DNA from: Jannaschia maritima | GTDB lineage: Bacteria; Pseudomonadota; Alphaproteobacteria; Rhodobacterales; Rhodobacteraceae | DNA: 64,000 nt | Assembly (NCBI RefSeq): GCF_030973515.1 | Contig: NZ_JARGZA010000016.1 | Coordinates: 21,996-85,995, forward strand | Direction of reading: 5' to 3' | In this document: positions 16,147-24,194 of the stretch, in pieces | Layout of the letters: the number at the start of each line of letters is the position of its first letter | How positions within the stretch are numbered: the first letter of the stretch is position 1 | Made by a program: the position numbers and the translations under genes | The notes under the pieces: model-generated | Told to the model about the DNA's origin: nothing | Seen by the model: only the letters and a program-made list of their open reading frames with translations | The model's database searches: none

Positions 16147-18293
16147 TCGGCCGCCAAACGGGGGGCGGGCTCCAGCAGGCGTTCCTGTTCGGCGACCATC
16201 GCGGCATGGCGTTCGTCCGCGGAGGCATAGGTCCGGCGAACGCCGTCCGCCGCGGCGCGCGCGTCCTCCAGCCGGCGGATCACCGGGCCGGTCGCGGCAT
16301 AGGGCATGTCGGGCCGTTGGGCGCAGAGGGCATAGTCCGCCTCGTTCGGTTCGCGCAGGATGCGCAGGCCGCTCCGCGTGTTCTCGATCAGGCCCATCAT
16401 CGCGAACCCGTGCAGCCAATGCTCCATTGTGCGATGACCCCATTTTTCGGCGAAGATCTCGGTGTTGCGCAGGATCGACGCGACGTGATGGATCGGCGGC
16501 ATGCAATGCGTGTGGTGCTGATGGAACGACCGCGCCCCGCGCAGCCACCAGATCGGAATGCCCTTGGCGTCCAGCGACTTGCCGAAGTCCGTGTCCTCGC
16601 CGCCATAGCCCACGAACCGCTCGTCGAAGCCGCCCGTCGCGGCCCAGTCGTCGCGATGCATGGCGAAGGTCAGCGACCAGAAGCAGCGGTAGTCCTCGCA
16701 TCGCTTGCGCGCCGTCGCCGGCGGGCCCTGGCGGTCGGAATGGCGCACGGCGACCTTCTCAAAATGGTCGTAGGTCCAACCGTCCCTCGCGGCGCCGGCG
16801 GGCAGGTACAGGACCTCGCCCATGGTCAGGCCGTCCCCCTTCCGCGTCCCCTTGACGTAGTCGCCGACCAGGTCCGGATGCGGGATGCAGTCGACGTCCA
16901 GGAAGATGAGCACGTCGCCCTCGGCCGCGTTCGCGACCGTGTTCCGGGCACGGGCCAGGGGCAGTTCGTGGTCGGTGACGTGGATCTGCCGGATCGGGAA
17001 GGAGGTCTCCGGCAGGTCCTCGTAGGGCTCGTCCTGCATGACGCCGATCACCAACTCCTTCGGTCGATGATGCTGCCGCATCAGTCCGAGGATCACGTTG
17101 CGCAGATGTGCCTCCCGTCCGCGGGCGAGCGTGAGCACGGATGCGGGGGTCGGGGGAAGGCGGTCGGTCATTGCAGGCTCCGGTCTCTGGGGGGTGGGGG
17201 CATCCAGGCGTTCGGCCAGTTCCTCGAGCCACCCGGCCACGTGGGCGGCGGCATCCGGGCGGACCATGGACGTCTGGAGGATCGGGTCGTGCGTCGCGCG
17301 AGCGGCGTCCAGCGCGGCCCGCCACGCATGGGCGGATGACGGCAGGTGCGGCACGTGATGCACCGCGCCGGCGGCCTGCAGGGCGCGGGCCTTCTCGACC
17401 TGTTCGTCGAAGTAGCGCCATTCCGGCACGGCCAGCCAGGGCACGCCCGCGGCGAGGATCTGCTGGCAGGTTGTGTTCCCGGTCGAAGCGACGACCAGGT
17501 CCGCGGCGGCCAGCCAGCGGGGGACGTCGTCGACCCAGCCGCGGTGTTCCAGATTGGCGGGTTCGGTCGCGTGCCAATCGCGCGCGACCTGGCCCAGGGT
17601 GATCCAGCGCGCCCGCGGCGTCGCGCGCGCGCCGACGCCCAGGGGTGCGCCCGCAAAGCCGCCGCCGCCGCCGCCCGACAGGACGACCACGATCTCCTCG
17701 GACGGGTCCAGGCCCAAGGCGCGGCGCGCGTCGGCACGGGCGGGCATGGCGGTATCGACGCCGAGCCCGCCCGCGAAGACGGACTTGGCGCGCATCGCGG
17801 GTGTCCAGTCCGCTTGCGCCAGACGTTCGTCGCAGGGCACGATCAGGCCCGCCGCCCCGTCATAGGCCGCGCGGTGACCCGCATCGCCGCGATCGCCATG
17901 TTGCAGCACCTTCACGTGCGGGACCGAGCAGATCCGCGCCAGTTGCGCCACTTCGGCGGACACGTCGCAGACGATCAGCGCCGGGTCGGCCTCCGCGAAC
18001 CAGCCCGCCAGGGTGCCCATCGCAGCGCGGATGCCCGGCCAGCCGACCGGCGCGCAGTGGAGGGTGTCGGGCGTGGCGATCCAATCGGCGGGACGCTCGT
18101 CGCCCCTAGGCTCGAACAGCGACGGGATGGGGACGATCCGCGCGCGGTCAGGCAACAGGCCGTCCAGCATCTCGGGGCGTGCGCAGAACACGGTCGCGGG
18201 GCGCGACGCGGGAAGCGCGTGCAGGATGGCGGCGCACCGCTCGGCATGCCCGCGCCCCTGGTGGTGCAGGAAGTATCCGAAGGGACGGGTCAC
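16143..18293 (-). CDS. Two-domain glycosyltransferase: N-terminal GT-B (MurG/GT28-like) fused to GT2
   Basis: A 716-residue fusion without any stop between two enzymes. Residues 1 to about 360 look like a GT-B glycosyltransferase of the MurG/UDP-glycosyltransferase type: HHQGRGHAERCAAILHAL at the start, then LSGGGGGG, and late GWVDDVPRWLAAADLVVASTGNTTCQQILAAGVPWLAVP. Residues from about 375 are a GT-A/GT2 enzyme: SVLTLARGREAHLRNVI, the DxD-type FLDVDCIPHPDL and GGFDERFVGYGGEDTDFG. Met375 could serve as an internal start giving the GT2 part alone. GTG start overlapping the upstream stop by 4 nt; stop overlaps the GT4 gene. Product of the pathway is unknown; the fused pair suggests two successive transfers. 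Confidence 0.8.
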   Translation of the reverse strand: MTRPFGYFLHHQGRGHAERCAAILHALPASRPATVFCARPEMLDGLLPDRARIVPIPSLFEPRGDERPADWIATPDTLHCAPVGWPGIRAAMGTLAGWFAEADPALIVCDVSAEVAQLARICSVPHVKVLQHGDRGDAGHRAAYDGAAGLIVPCDERLAQADWTPAMRAKSVFAGGLGVDTAMPARADARRALGLDPSEEIVVVLSGGGGGGFAGAPLGVGARATPRARWITLGQVARDWHATEPANLEHRGWVDDVPRWLAAADLVVASTGNTTCQQILAAGVPWLAVPEWRYFDEQVEKARALQAAGAVHHVPHLPSSAHAWRAALDAARATHDPILQTSMVRPDAAAHVAGWLEELAERLDAPTPQRPEPAMTDRLPPTPASVLTLARGREAHLRNVILGLMRQHHRPKELVIGVMQDEPYEDLPETSFPIRQIHVTDHELPLARARNTVANAAEGDVLIFLDVDCIPHPDLVGDYVKGTRKGDGLTMGEVLYLPAGAARDGWTYDHFEKVAVRHSDRQGPPATARKRCEDYRCFWSLTFAMHRDDWAATGGFDERFVGYGGEDTDFGKSLDAKGIPIWWLRGARSFHQHHTHCMPPIHHVASILRNTEIFAEKWGHRTMEHWLHGFAMMGLIENTRSGLRILREPNEADYALCAQRPDMPYAATGPVIRRLEDARAAADGVRRTYASADERHAAMVAEQERLLEPAPRLAAE

Positions 18294-20335
18294 GCCGACA
18301 CCGCCACCGGCACGGCCGTCCTGGCCAGCCCCAGGCGGACCAGCCCTTCCATCACGCCATCGGCGTTGTGCGCCGCCGTGCGATGCAGCCGGTCGGACGC
18401 GGGCAGGCGGTCCAGTTCCGGCAGGGCGTTGCCCACGACGATGGCCCGGCCGCAGGCGCGCAGCATGTCCAGGTCGTTGCCGCTGTCGCCCGCCGCGATG
18501 CAGTCGTCCAGCCCCAGCCCCAGCCGCGACGCGGCCGCCTCGACCGCCGCGGCCTTGCCGCCCTGGGGGGCCAGCACGTCGATCAGCCGACCGTGGGACG
18601 GCACCACGCGGGCCGACAGGCCGGCCCGGCGCAGGACGGCGCGCAGTCGGACCGCCTCGGCCGCGTCGCCGAAGCAGGCCAGCTTCCACCGGCGCTGCTC
18701 CACCTCGGGCTGCATCGCGGCCCCGGCGTCCCGCAGGGCCGCCAGCACGGCATCGCGGTCCCAGTCCCGGGACAGGCGCGCAGCATAGTCGGGGCACAAG
18801 TGCAGGCGTCCGTCCGTGCCGCGGACGTGGAGTTCCGTGCCCACCGCGCTGATGAACGCGTCGGGCTGCGGCAGGTGCCAGTCGTCCAGCACGCGCCGCG
18901 CCTCGCTGATGCAGCGGCCCGTCGCCACGACGTAGGACACGGTCCGCCGCGCGGCCCAGTCGCGGAACGCGTCCGCGCCCGCGGGCGAGCCCGTCAGCGT
19001 TCCGTCGATGTCGCAGGCCAGCAGCGCAACGGCATGCGACGCGGGCCGCGCCGGGGTCGCGATCCTGCGATAGACCATCTGCGCCCGATCGGCCCAGCGG
19101 TCCCAGTCGAACCGTCCGATCCGATGAAGGCCCGCCCCAGACGCGGCGTTCCACCCGGCCGGGTCGTCGAGGAGGGATCGGATGGCGGCGGCGATGGCGT
19201 CGTCGTCGGTGGGATCCACAAGGCGGCCGTTGCCCAGCGTCGCGACGATGTCGGAGGGTCCGCCCGCCCGCGTGGCGACGACGGGGAGGCCGGCGATCGC
19301 GGCTTCCAGAAGGGTCAGGCCGAAGGGTTCATGCAGGGCGGGGTTCACGAACACGCCGCGCCGTTCGGCGGCCAGGCGGTACATCTGCGCCACGGTGCCC
19401 ATCGCGTGGCGGGGGGGCAGCGCGATGCGGCCCGGGTGCCGGGCGGCGATGCGCTCCAACTCGGCGATGACGGCGGCCGTTTCGCGGGTGGTCGCGATGC
19501 CGGGGCCCCGCTGCCCGGCCAGGATCACCAGGTTCGCCCTTTCATGGAGCGCGGGGTCGGCGGCGTAGGCGCGGGCCAGCGCGACGAGGTTCTTCTTCCG
19601 CACGGGCCGCGCGATGGCCAGGATCATCGGACGCGACGGATCGTCCAGCATCCCGTCCACCAGGGGGCGCGCGTCGCCCGTGCCGTCCGGCCCGGTCGCG
19701 TCCTCGACGCCCGGAGGGATGCGATGGACACGGCCGGCGACGTCGACGTCGTAGCCTTCGACCTGACGCTCCGCCTCGTCGCGCGACGACACGACGACGG
19801 CCGCGGAGCGGCGCAGCGCGTCGCGCTCCGACTCGATCCGGGCCGCGAGCGCGGCGCCCATCGGGGCCCCCATCGCGCCGCGCTTGTCGACGCCCAGCGA
19901 ATGGGGAGTATAGACGACCGGTATGCCGAACCGACGGGCGGCCTCCCGCACCACGGCCGCGGCATCGGCGAAGTGGGCGTGGATCACGTCCGGGCGGGCG
20001 TCCATCGACGCCAGCAGATCTTCGAACGCATCCGCCAGCGCCGGACGTTCGGCGACGAGTTCTTCCTTGGCGAGATAGTCGGTGCGGGGGGTCGGAAGCC
20101 GCAGGATCCGCATCTTCGCGCCGATCGGCTGTTCGGTGCGGCGATGGTCCGACCCGAGCGCGGGGTCGTCGAAGGCCCGCGTGACGATGTCCACGCGATC
20201 GACGTCGCAACGGCGCGCCTGCGCCCGCGCGGCGCCCAGGATGTACGCGATGTGCCCGCCGGTGTCCTCGGTGATCCCGTAGGGCGTGTCGGGATAGGTC
20301 AGGCAACCGCCAAGGGCGATGTGCAGGATGTTCAT
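18290..20335 (-). CDS. Sucrose-phosphate-synthase-like glycosyltransferase fused to a HAD-IIB phosphatase
   Basis: A 681-residue bifunctional-looking enzyme. Residues 1 to about 415 resemble sucrose-phosphate synthase: start MNILHIALGG, the EDTGGHIAYILGAA glycine loop, DVIHAHFADAAAVV, VYTPHSLGVDK, the Arg/Lys motif ARPVRKKNLVALARAYA and HEPFGLTLLEAAIAGLPVVAT (E-x7-E). From about 425 follows a HAD-IIB domain with motif I ACDIDGTLTGS and motif IV GDSGNDLDML, as in sucrose-phosphate phosphatase. Such fusions make and dephosphorylate sucrose or a related sugar (mannosylfructose uses homologous enzymes in agrobacteria). First gene of the cassette; GGGAG precedes the ATG. Whether the product is free osmolyte or a primer for the next enzymes is open. 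Confidence 0.85.
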   Translation of the reverse strand: MNILHIALGGCLTYPDTPYGITEDTGGHIAYILGAARAQARRCDVDRVDIVTRAFDDPALGSDHRRTEQPIGAKMRILRLPTPRTDYLAKEELVAERPALADAFEDLLASMDARPDVIHAHFADAAAVVREAARRFGIPVVYTPHSLGVDKRGAMGAPMGAALAARIESERDALRRSAAVVVSSRDEAERQVEGYDVDVAGRVHRIPPGVEDATGPDGTGDARPLVDGMLDDPSRPMILAIARPVRKKNLVALARAYAADPALHERANLVILAGQRGPGIATTRETAAVIAELERIAARHPGRIALPPRHAMGTVAQMYRLAAERRGVFVNPALHEPFGLTLLEAAIAGLPVVATRAGGPSDIVATLGNGRLVDPTDDDAIAAAIRSLLDDPAGWNAASGAGLHRIGRFDWDRWADRAQMVYRRIATPARPASHAVALLACDIDGTLTGSPAGADAFRDWAARRTVSYVVATGRCISEARRVLDDWHLPQPDAFISAVGTELHVRGTDGRLHLCPDYAARLSRDWDRDAVLAALRDAGAAMQPEVEQRRWKLACFGDAAEAVRLRAVLRRAGLSARVVPSHGRLIDVLAPQGGKAAAVEAAASRLGLGLDDCIAAGDSGNDLDMLRACGRAIVVGNALPELDRLPASDRLHRTAAHNADGVMEGLVRLGLARTAVPVAVSA

Positions 20336-20501
20336 CGTGCGCTCCCACTCGCTGCGGGGAAAAGCGCATGGGAGGGGGAGGGGTTCCCGGGGGGAGGGGA
20401 TTGTTTTTCCTTGTTCCTATAGCGCCTTGTGCGAAACCAACGAAACAAGGTGATTCGCGGCTAAAGCGTTTGAGGGTGTTAATTGTTAGGATGGCACGGC
20501 G
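20336..20501. promoter_or_regulatory. AT-rich divergent promoter region, sugar cassette / sulfotransferase
   Basis: Much richer in A and T than its surroundings (for example 20401-20420 and 20470-20490). CCTTGT occurs at 20409 and 20425, and its inverse ACAAGG at 20445; CCTTGTT (20409-20415) and AACAAGG (20444-20450) form a 7-bp inverted repeat. It must carry both divergent promoters; no clean -35/-10 pair could be fixed. Confidence 0.45.
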
Positions 20502-21305
20502 TTGACGATCCCCCACCGTTACCTATTCGTCGGCGGCCTGCATCGCTCCGGAACCAGCCTGACGGCACGGCTGGCCGCAACCGTTCCGGGCGTCGCGGGG
20601 ATCGAGGACGCCCCCGTTCCGGAGAACGAGGGCGTGTACCTGCAGGGCGCGATCCCGCACGACGCCCTGGCGGGGCGGCCGATGCACTTCGCCACCGATC
20701 CCGACCAGCACCTGACCGAGGCCCATCCGCTGAACCGGCTGGACACGCGCGACCGCCTGGCCGCCGACTGGGACCCCTGGTTCGCCCCCGCGCCGTGGCG
20801 GGTCGAGAAGTCCCCCGTCAACCTGACCCGGATGCGGCTGCTGCAGCAACTGTTCCCGCTGTCCCAGTTCGTCGTCGTCCTGCGCCATCCGGAGGCCGTC
20901 GCCGCCGCCGTCGCGAAGTGGGTCGACGCGACCGCGACCGCGTCGATCGACCATTGGCTGGAGGCGCACGAGCGCGTGCAGGCCGATCTGCGCCATCTGC
21001 ACAGCGCGATGGTCCTGCGATACGAGGACGTGGTCGCGGATCCCGCCCGGGCCCGCGCCGCGCTGGCGGCCTTCCTGTCGTCGCCGCCCGCGGACGCCCC
21101 GCTGGGGGAGGCCGTGCGCGACGGCAACGCGGATTACGACGGCGCCCACGTCATGGACCCGCTTCAGTCGCGCCGCGCGGGCGCCTGGGGCTATGGCCCC
21201 GGGCTGGCCGTGGACGAAGCTTGGCGCCCTCCCGTGCGGCATCCCCTGCGCGCCGTCCGCGAGCGCGTGACGGCGGCATGGGGCGGCCCCGCTCGACAGG
21301 TCTAG
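20502..21305 (+). CDS. Sulfotransferase family protein
   Basis: A 267-residue protein with the PAPS-dependent sulfotransferase signature: the 5'-phosphosulfate loop FVGGLHRSGTSLTARL at residues ~9-24 and the 3'-phosphate motif VVVLRHPEAVAAAVAKWVD near the middle, followed by LRYEDVVADPARA. It would transfer sulfate from PAPS to a hydroxyl or amine of a glycan or small molecule in the cytosol. The start is a TTG preceded by TAGGATGG; an ATG at 20491 is in another frame and stops after four codons. It lies divergently beside the glycosyltransferase cassette, so sulfation of that cassette's product is a reasonable guess, not shown. Confidence 0.8.
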   Translation: MTIPHRYLFVGGLHRSGTSLTARLAATVPGVAGIEDAPVPENEGVYLQGAIPHDALAGRPMHFATDPDQHLTEAHPLNRLDTRDRLAADWDPWFAPAPWRVEKSPVNLTRMRLLQQLFPLSQFVVVLRHPEAVAAAVAKWVDATATASIDHWLEAHERVQADLRHLHSAMVLRYEDVVADPARARAALAAFLSSPPADAPLGEAVRDGNADYDGAHVMDPLQSRRAGAWGYGPGLAVDEAWRPPVRHPLRAVRERVTAAWGGPARQV

Positions 21306-21326
21306 GATCGGATGGCGCCGTCCGGG

Positions 21327-21512
21327 TCAGCCGCGGTCCTTCCGGTCGCACCGACGGGCACCGGCGGGACCGTCCAGGACGTCCAGGACGCGTCGGAGGA
21401 TGCGCGGTCCCGCCCCGCCGTGGCGGGCATAGAACGCATCCTCCGCGCTCTGGACGGCACGGGGATGCGCGCGGTGGCGGGCCTTGGGGACTGGGATGAC
21501 GGGGATGGCCAT
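21327..21512 (-). CDS. Small basic hypothetical protein (61 aa)
   Basis: A short reading frame of 61 residues beginning MAIPVIPVPKARHRAHPR and rich in Arg. GAGAAGGA stands 8 nt before its ATG, a good ribosome-binding site, and the frame fills most of the gap between the convergent sulfotransferase and the divergent LysR gene. No domain is recognised. The opposite strand is also open over this stretch, so a chance frame cannot be excluded. Confidence 0.45.
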   Translation of the reverse strand: MAIPVIPVPKARHRAHPRAVQSAEDAFYARHGGAGPRILRRVLDVLDGPAGARRCDRKDRG

Positions 21513-21597
21513 GGGGCATTCCTTCTCGTTGGGTCTTGCCATCACGATACCCGTCCGGAAGCCTGACCGCTACGACACGAGATGAAGGGGTCGTTTC

Positions 21598-22437
21598 ATG
21601 GTTGGAACGAAAGGAGACGGCTCGACCGATGCGTCCCGCATCGCCTGGGGGGACCTGGCCGCCTTCCTGGCCATCGCGCGGCATGGCGGACTTACCGCCG
21701 CCGCCCGCGAGACGGGGTCGAGCGCCCCCACGCTGGGACGCCGCATGCGGGCGATGGAACGAACCCTCGGGCGAGACCTGTTCGTGCGGCGGACCCATGG
21801 CTATGACCTCACGGAAGCGGGGACGCGCCTGCGCGACGACCTGCGCCCGGCGGAGGCGACCATCCTGCGCGCCACCGCGCCGGCCGGCGACGACGTCCTG
21901 CCCCTGGTGCGGATCACGGCCGGAACGTGGACGATGCTGGCCCTGACGGGATTGGCGGGGCGGATCACGGGCACGCCCCCCGACCTGCGCGTGCGGCTGT
22001 TGCAGGGGGAGGACATCCTGTCGATCCCCCGGCGCGAGGCTTCTATCGGGTTCCGCCGCGACCGGCCCACCGAAGCGGGACTGGCCGGGCGGCGCCTGCG
22101 GCCCGTGGCGTTCGCCCCCTATGCCGTCGCCGGCGCCCCCGATCGATGGATCGCGGTGCGCGCGCGGACGCCGTCGGCGCGCTGGGTGGCCGAACGCTGC
22201 GGCGACGCGGCCGCGGCGGAGGTCGACATGCCGCGACTGGCGCTGGATCTGGCGCTCGCCGGCCTGGGCCGTGTGCTGCTGCCGACCTTCGTCGGCGAGG
22301 CGCAGGCCGATCTCGATCGTGTCGGACCGGAGATAACCGAGCTGGCGCACGATCAGTGGCTGGTCACCCACGACGCGGATCGGGCGCTGCCGGAGATCCG
22401 CCGCGCCCTGGATCGCATCGCCGATCTCATGGCCTGA
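21598..22437 (+). CDS. LysR family transcriptional regulator
   Basis: A 279-residue regulator with an N-terminal winged helix at residues ~17-75 (AFLAIARHGGLTAAARETGSSAPTLGRRMRAMERTLGRDLFVRR, ending LTEAGTRL). The effector domain is shorter than the usual ~200 residues and shows the late pattern DLALAGLGRVLLPTFV. Targets are unknown. The nearest candidates are the divergent 61-residue frame or the 93-residue gene downstream. ATG start at 21598. Confidence 0.85.
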   Translation: MVGTKGDGSTDASRIAWGDLAAFLAIARHGGLTAAARETGSSAPTLGRRMRAMERTLGRDLFVRRTHGYDLTEAGTRLRDDLRPAEATILRATAPAGDDVLPLVRITAGTWTMLALTGLAGRITGTPPDLRVRLLQGEDILSIPRREASIGFRRDRPTEAGLAGRRLRPVAFAPYAVAGAPDRWIAVRARTPSARWVAERCGDAAAAEVDMPRLALDLALAGLGRVLLPTFVGEAQADLDRVGPEITELAHDQWLVTHDADRALPEIRRALDRIADLMA

Positions 22438-22862
22438 CGGAGGTCCCGCTCGCGACGACCAGACGATAGCCGACGTTCAGCGACACCCGTTCGCGTGAGC
22501 GCCGTACCGCGCGTCCCATTCCCCGTCGTCCCGGTGTGCCATCAGACGCGTCGATCCGCCGGACACGTCGGGGAGGGCCTGAGGGGACGACATCGCGGCC
22601 CGCATCCTCGGCATGGGCGCGGGCATGGCGGCGAGGGCTGTCGTCGCGGCAGCGGATCCCGCCGCAGGTCAGGCGCTGTCGCGGATGCATCCGGTCGGTG
22701 CGTTCGGCCACGCGATCCTCACAGGCGAGATCCGCCTTCCGTGCCTTTGTCAGGCGTTCGACGGCGATGGTGTCGGTATGGGTGCGGGCGACCATGATCG
22801 ATTCCACCGTTGGTCGAAGGTCATCCCGGGGGTCTGCGTCCAACACGCAACGGGAGAGCGCG
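22438..22862. other. 425-bp stretch without a convincing gene
   Basis: Open frames exist on both strands but show no domain, no ribosome-binding site and atypical amino-acid composition. The last part (22835-22862) carries a GGGAGAG ribosome-binding site for the small gene starting at 22863. No hairpin of note or phased repeat was seen. Confidence 0.5.
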
Positions 22863-23144
22863 ATGTCCGACCAACCCATCCAACCCGGCTTCGGGTTGTT
22901 CGCCGCCGAGGGCGCCACCGCGATCGGAGCCGTGCGCGCCATGCAGGGAAACGAGATGCTGGTCCATGTCGAGAACTACGGCGAGGCGACGCTGGACCGG
23001 TCCCACGTCGCGTCCGTGCACGACGGCAAGGTGCTCCTGGCGCTGGACCGCCTGCCCGACGACCTGCGCGATGCCGTTCGCCATGCCCATGACGCGGAGG
23101 ATCGGCGCTTTCGCGATCACAGCGGGGATGCGCCCGGGACGTGA
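22863..23144 (+). CDS. Small hypothetical protein (93 aa)
   Basis: A 93-residue soluble, acidic protein starting MSDQPIQPGFGLFAAEG. GGGAGAG lies about 6 nt before the ATG. The middle (MLVHVENYGEATLDRSHVASVHDGKVLLALDRLP) has an alternating beta-like pattern and a C-terminal charged helix with HAHDAEDRRFRDH. This resembles a PRC-barrel-like or small regulatory beta domain, but no family is recognised with confidence. It converges on the LysR gene that follows. Confidence 0.65.
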   Translation: MSDQPIQPGFGLFAAEGATAIGAVRAMQGNEMLVHVENYGEATLDRSHVASVHDGKVLLALDRLPDDLRDAVRHAHDAEDRRFRDHSGDAPGT

Positions 23145-23172
23145 CCCGCGCGCCCGCCCCCGTGCGCGGGCT

Positions 23173-24096
23173 TCAGGGGACCGGGCCCGCATGGGACCCC
23201 GTCCAGCCGCTTCGCATCAGCCCGATGAAGGCCGCCGCCGCGGGAGGCAGGGTCCGGCCCGATCGCTTCACGAGGCCCACGCGGCGCATGGCGCCGAACC
23301 CTTCGATCTCGCGCCGCACGAGCACGGTCATGTTCAGCACGGGAAGCGTCAGGGTGGGCAGGGCCGTGACGCCGAGATCGGCCGCGACGAGCGCGCCCGC
23401 CGTCGCCAGGTGCGAGGCCTCGAAGCGGGGGGAGAGTTCCACGCCGATCCGCAGGCACGCGCCGTCGACGAGCTCCCGGACGCTCGTGCCCTTCGCCATG
23501 GCGATGAACGGCATCGCGGCGATCTCGGCCCAGTCGTAGCGGCGATCCTCGGCCAACGGCCCGTCGGGCGTGCCCACCGCCACGAAGGGATCGTTCATCA
23601 GGGGCTGGAAATCGAGCCGCCGCCTGGTGGAGACCGTTCCCGCCGCGAAGCCCAGATCGGCCACCCCGCCCTCCACCGCTTCGAGGACGCCGTCGGACAG
23701 ACCGTCCATGATCCGCAGATCGACATCGGGATGACGTGCCGCGAAGCGCCGCAGGACGGCGGGCAACAGGCCCGCCGTCACCGACGGAAGACCCGCGATC
23801 GTGAGCCGCCCGTTGCGCGCGGCCAGGAAGTCCTCGAAGTCCCGCATCCCATCCTCAGTCGCGCCGATCGCCCGTTCGGCGGCCCGCAGGAAGGCGAGGC
23901 CCGACGCCGTCGGCGCGACGTTGCGCGTGTCGCGGTCGAAAAGCCGGGTGCCTTGCCTTCGTTCGAGCGCCGTCACCTGTCGGGACAGTGCGGAGGCGGA
24001 CAGGCCGAGCGCCTCGGCCGCGGCCCGAAAGGTTCCGGTTTCGGCGATGGCGACGATGGCGCGAAAATCGGACAGCGTCACATTGATGCGCTTCAT
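23173..24096 (-). CDS. LysR family transcriptional regulator, divergent from TAXI-TRAP/AtuA operon
   Basis: A 307-residue LysR protein of standard length. The winged helix is residues ~7-65 (DFRAIVAIAETGTFRAAAEALGLSASALSRQVTALERRQGTRLFDR, ending PTASGLAFL). The effector domain follows with the usual two-lobed periplasmic-binding-like pattern (LTIAGLPSVTAGLLPAVLRRFAARHPDVDLRI, later GALVAADLGVTALPTL). Placed head to head with the TAXI-binding gene at a 98-bp gap, so it most likely controls that importer and the AtuA-like genes in response to their substrate. Confidence 0.9.
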   Translation of the reverse strand: MKRINVTLSDFRAIVAIAETGTFRAAAEALGLSASALSRQVTALERRQGTRLFDRDTRNVAPTASGLAFLRAAERAIGATEDGMRDFEDFLAARNGRLTIAGLPSVTAGLLPAVLRRFAARHPDVDLRIMDGLSDGVLEAVEGGVADLGFAAGTVSTRRRLDFQPLMNDPFVAVGTPDGPLAEDRRYDWAEIAAMPFIAMAKGTSVRELVDGACLRIGVELSPRFEASHLATAGALVAADLGVTALPTLTLPVLNMTVLVRREIEGFGAMRRVGLVKRSGRTLPPAAAAFIGLMRSGWTGSHAGPVP

Positions 24097-24112
24097 GCAC
24101 CTATAATGCGCA
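24096..24112. promoter_or_regulatory. Candidate LysR operator and TATAAT box
   Basis: TGCAC (24096-24100) and GCGCA (24108-24112) form an imperfect dyad around TATAAT (24102-24107), a perfect -10 hexamer on the plus strand. It overlaps the LysR start codon, where autorepressing LysR sites often lie. No matching -35 hexamer was found. Confidence 0.35.
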
Positions 24113-24194
24113 TGATCGCACTTCCCGCAATGGTGTCGGGGGGCGATCTGTTTGCCGCGGACGTGACGTCCGACGCGATCCCGGGAGGAAGACC

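Noticed and set aside
22427..22942. Open frame of 171 codons on the minus strand in a gene-poor stretch
   Set aside because: No ribosome-binding site, no recognisable domain, and it overlaps the 93-residue gene on the other strand that has a good ribosome-binding site.
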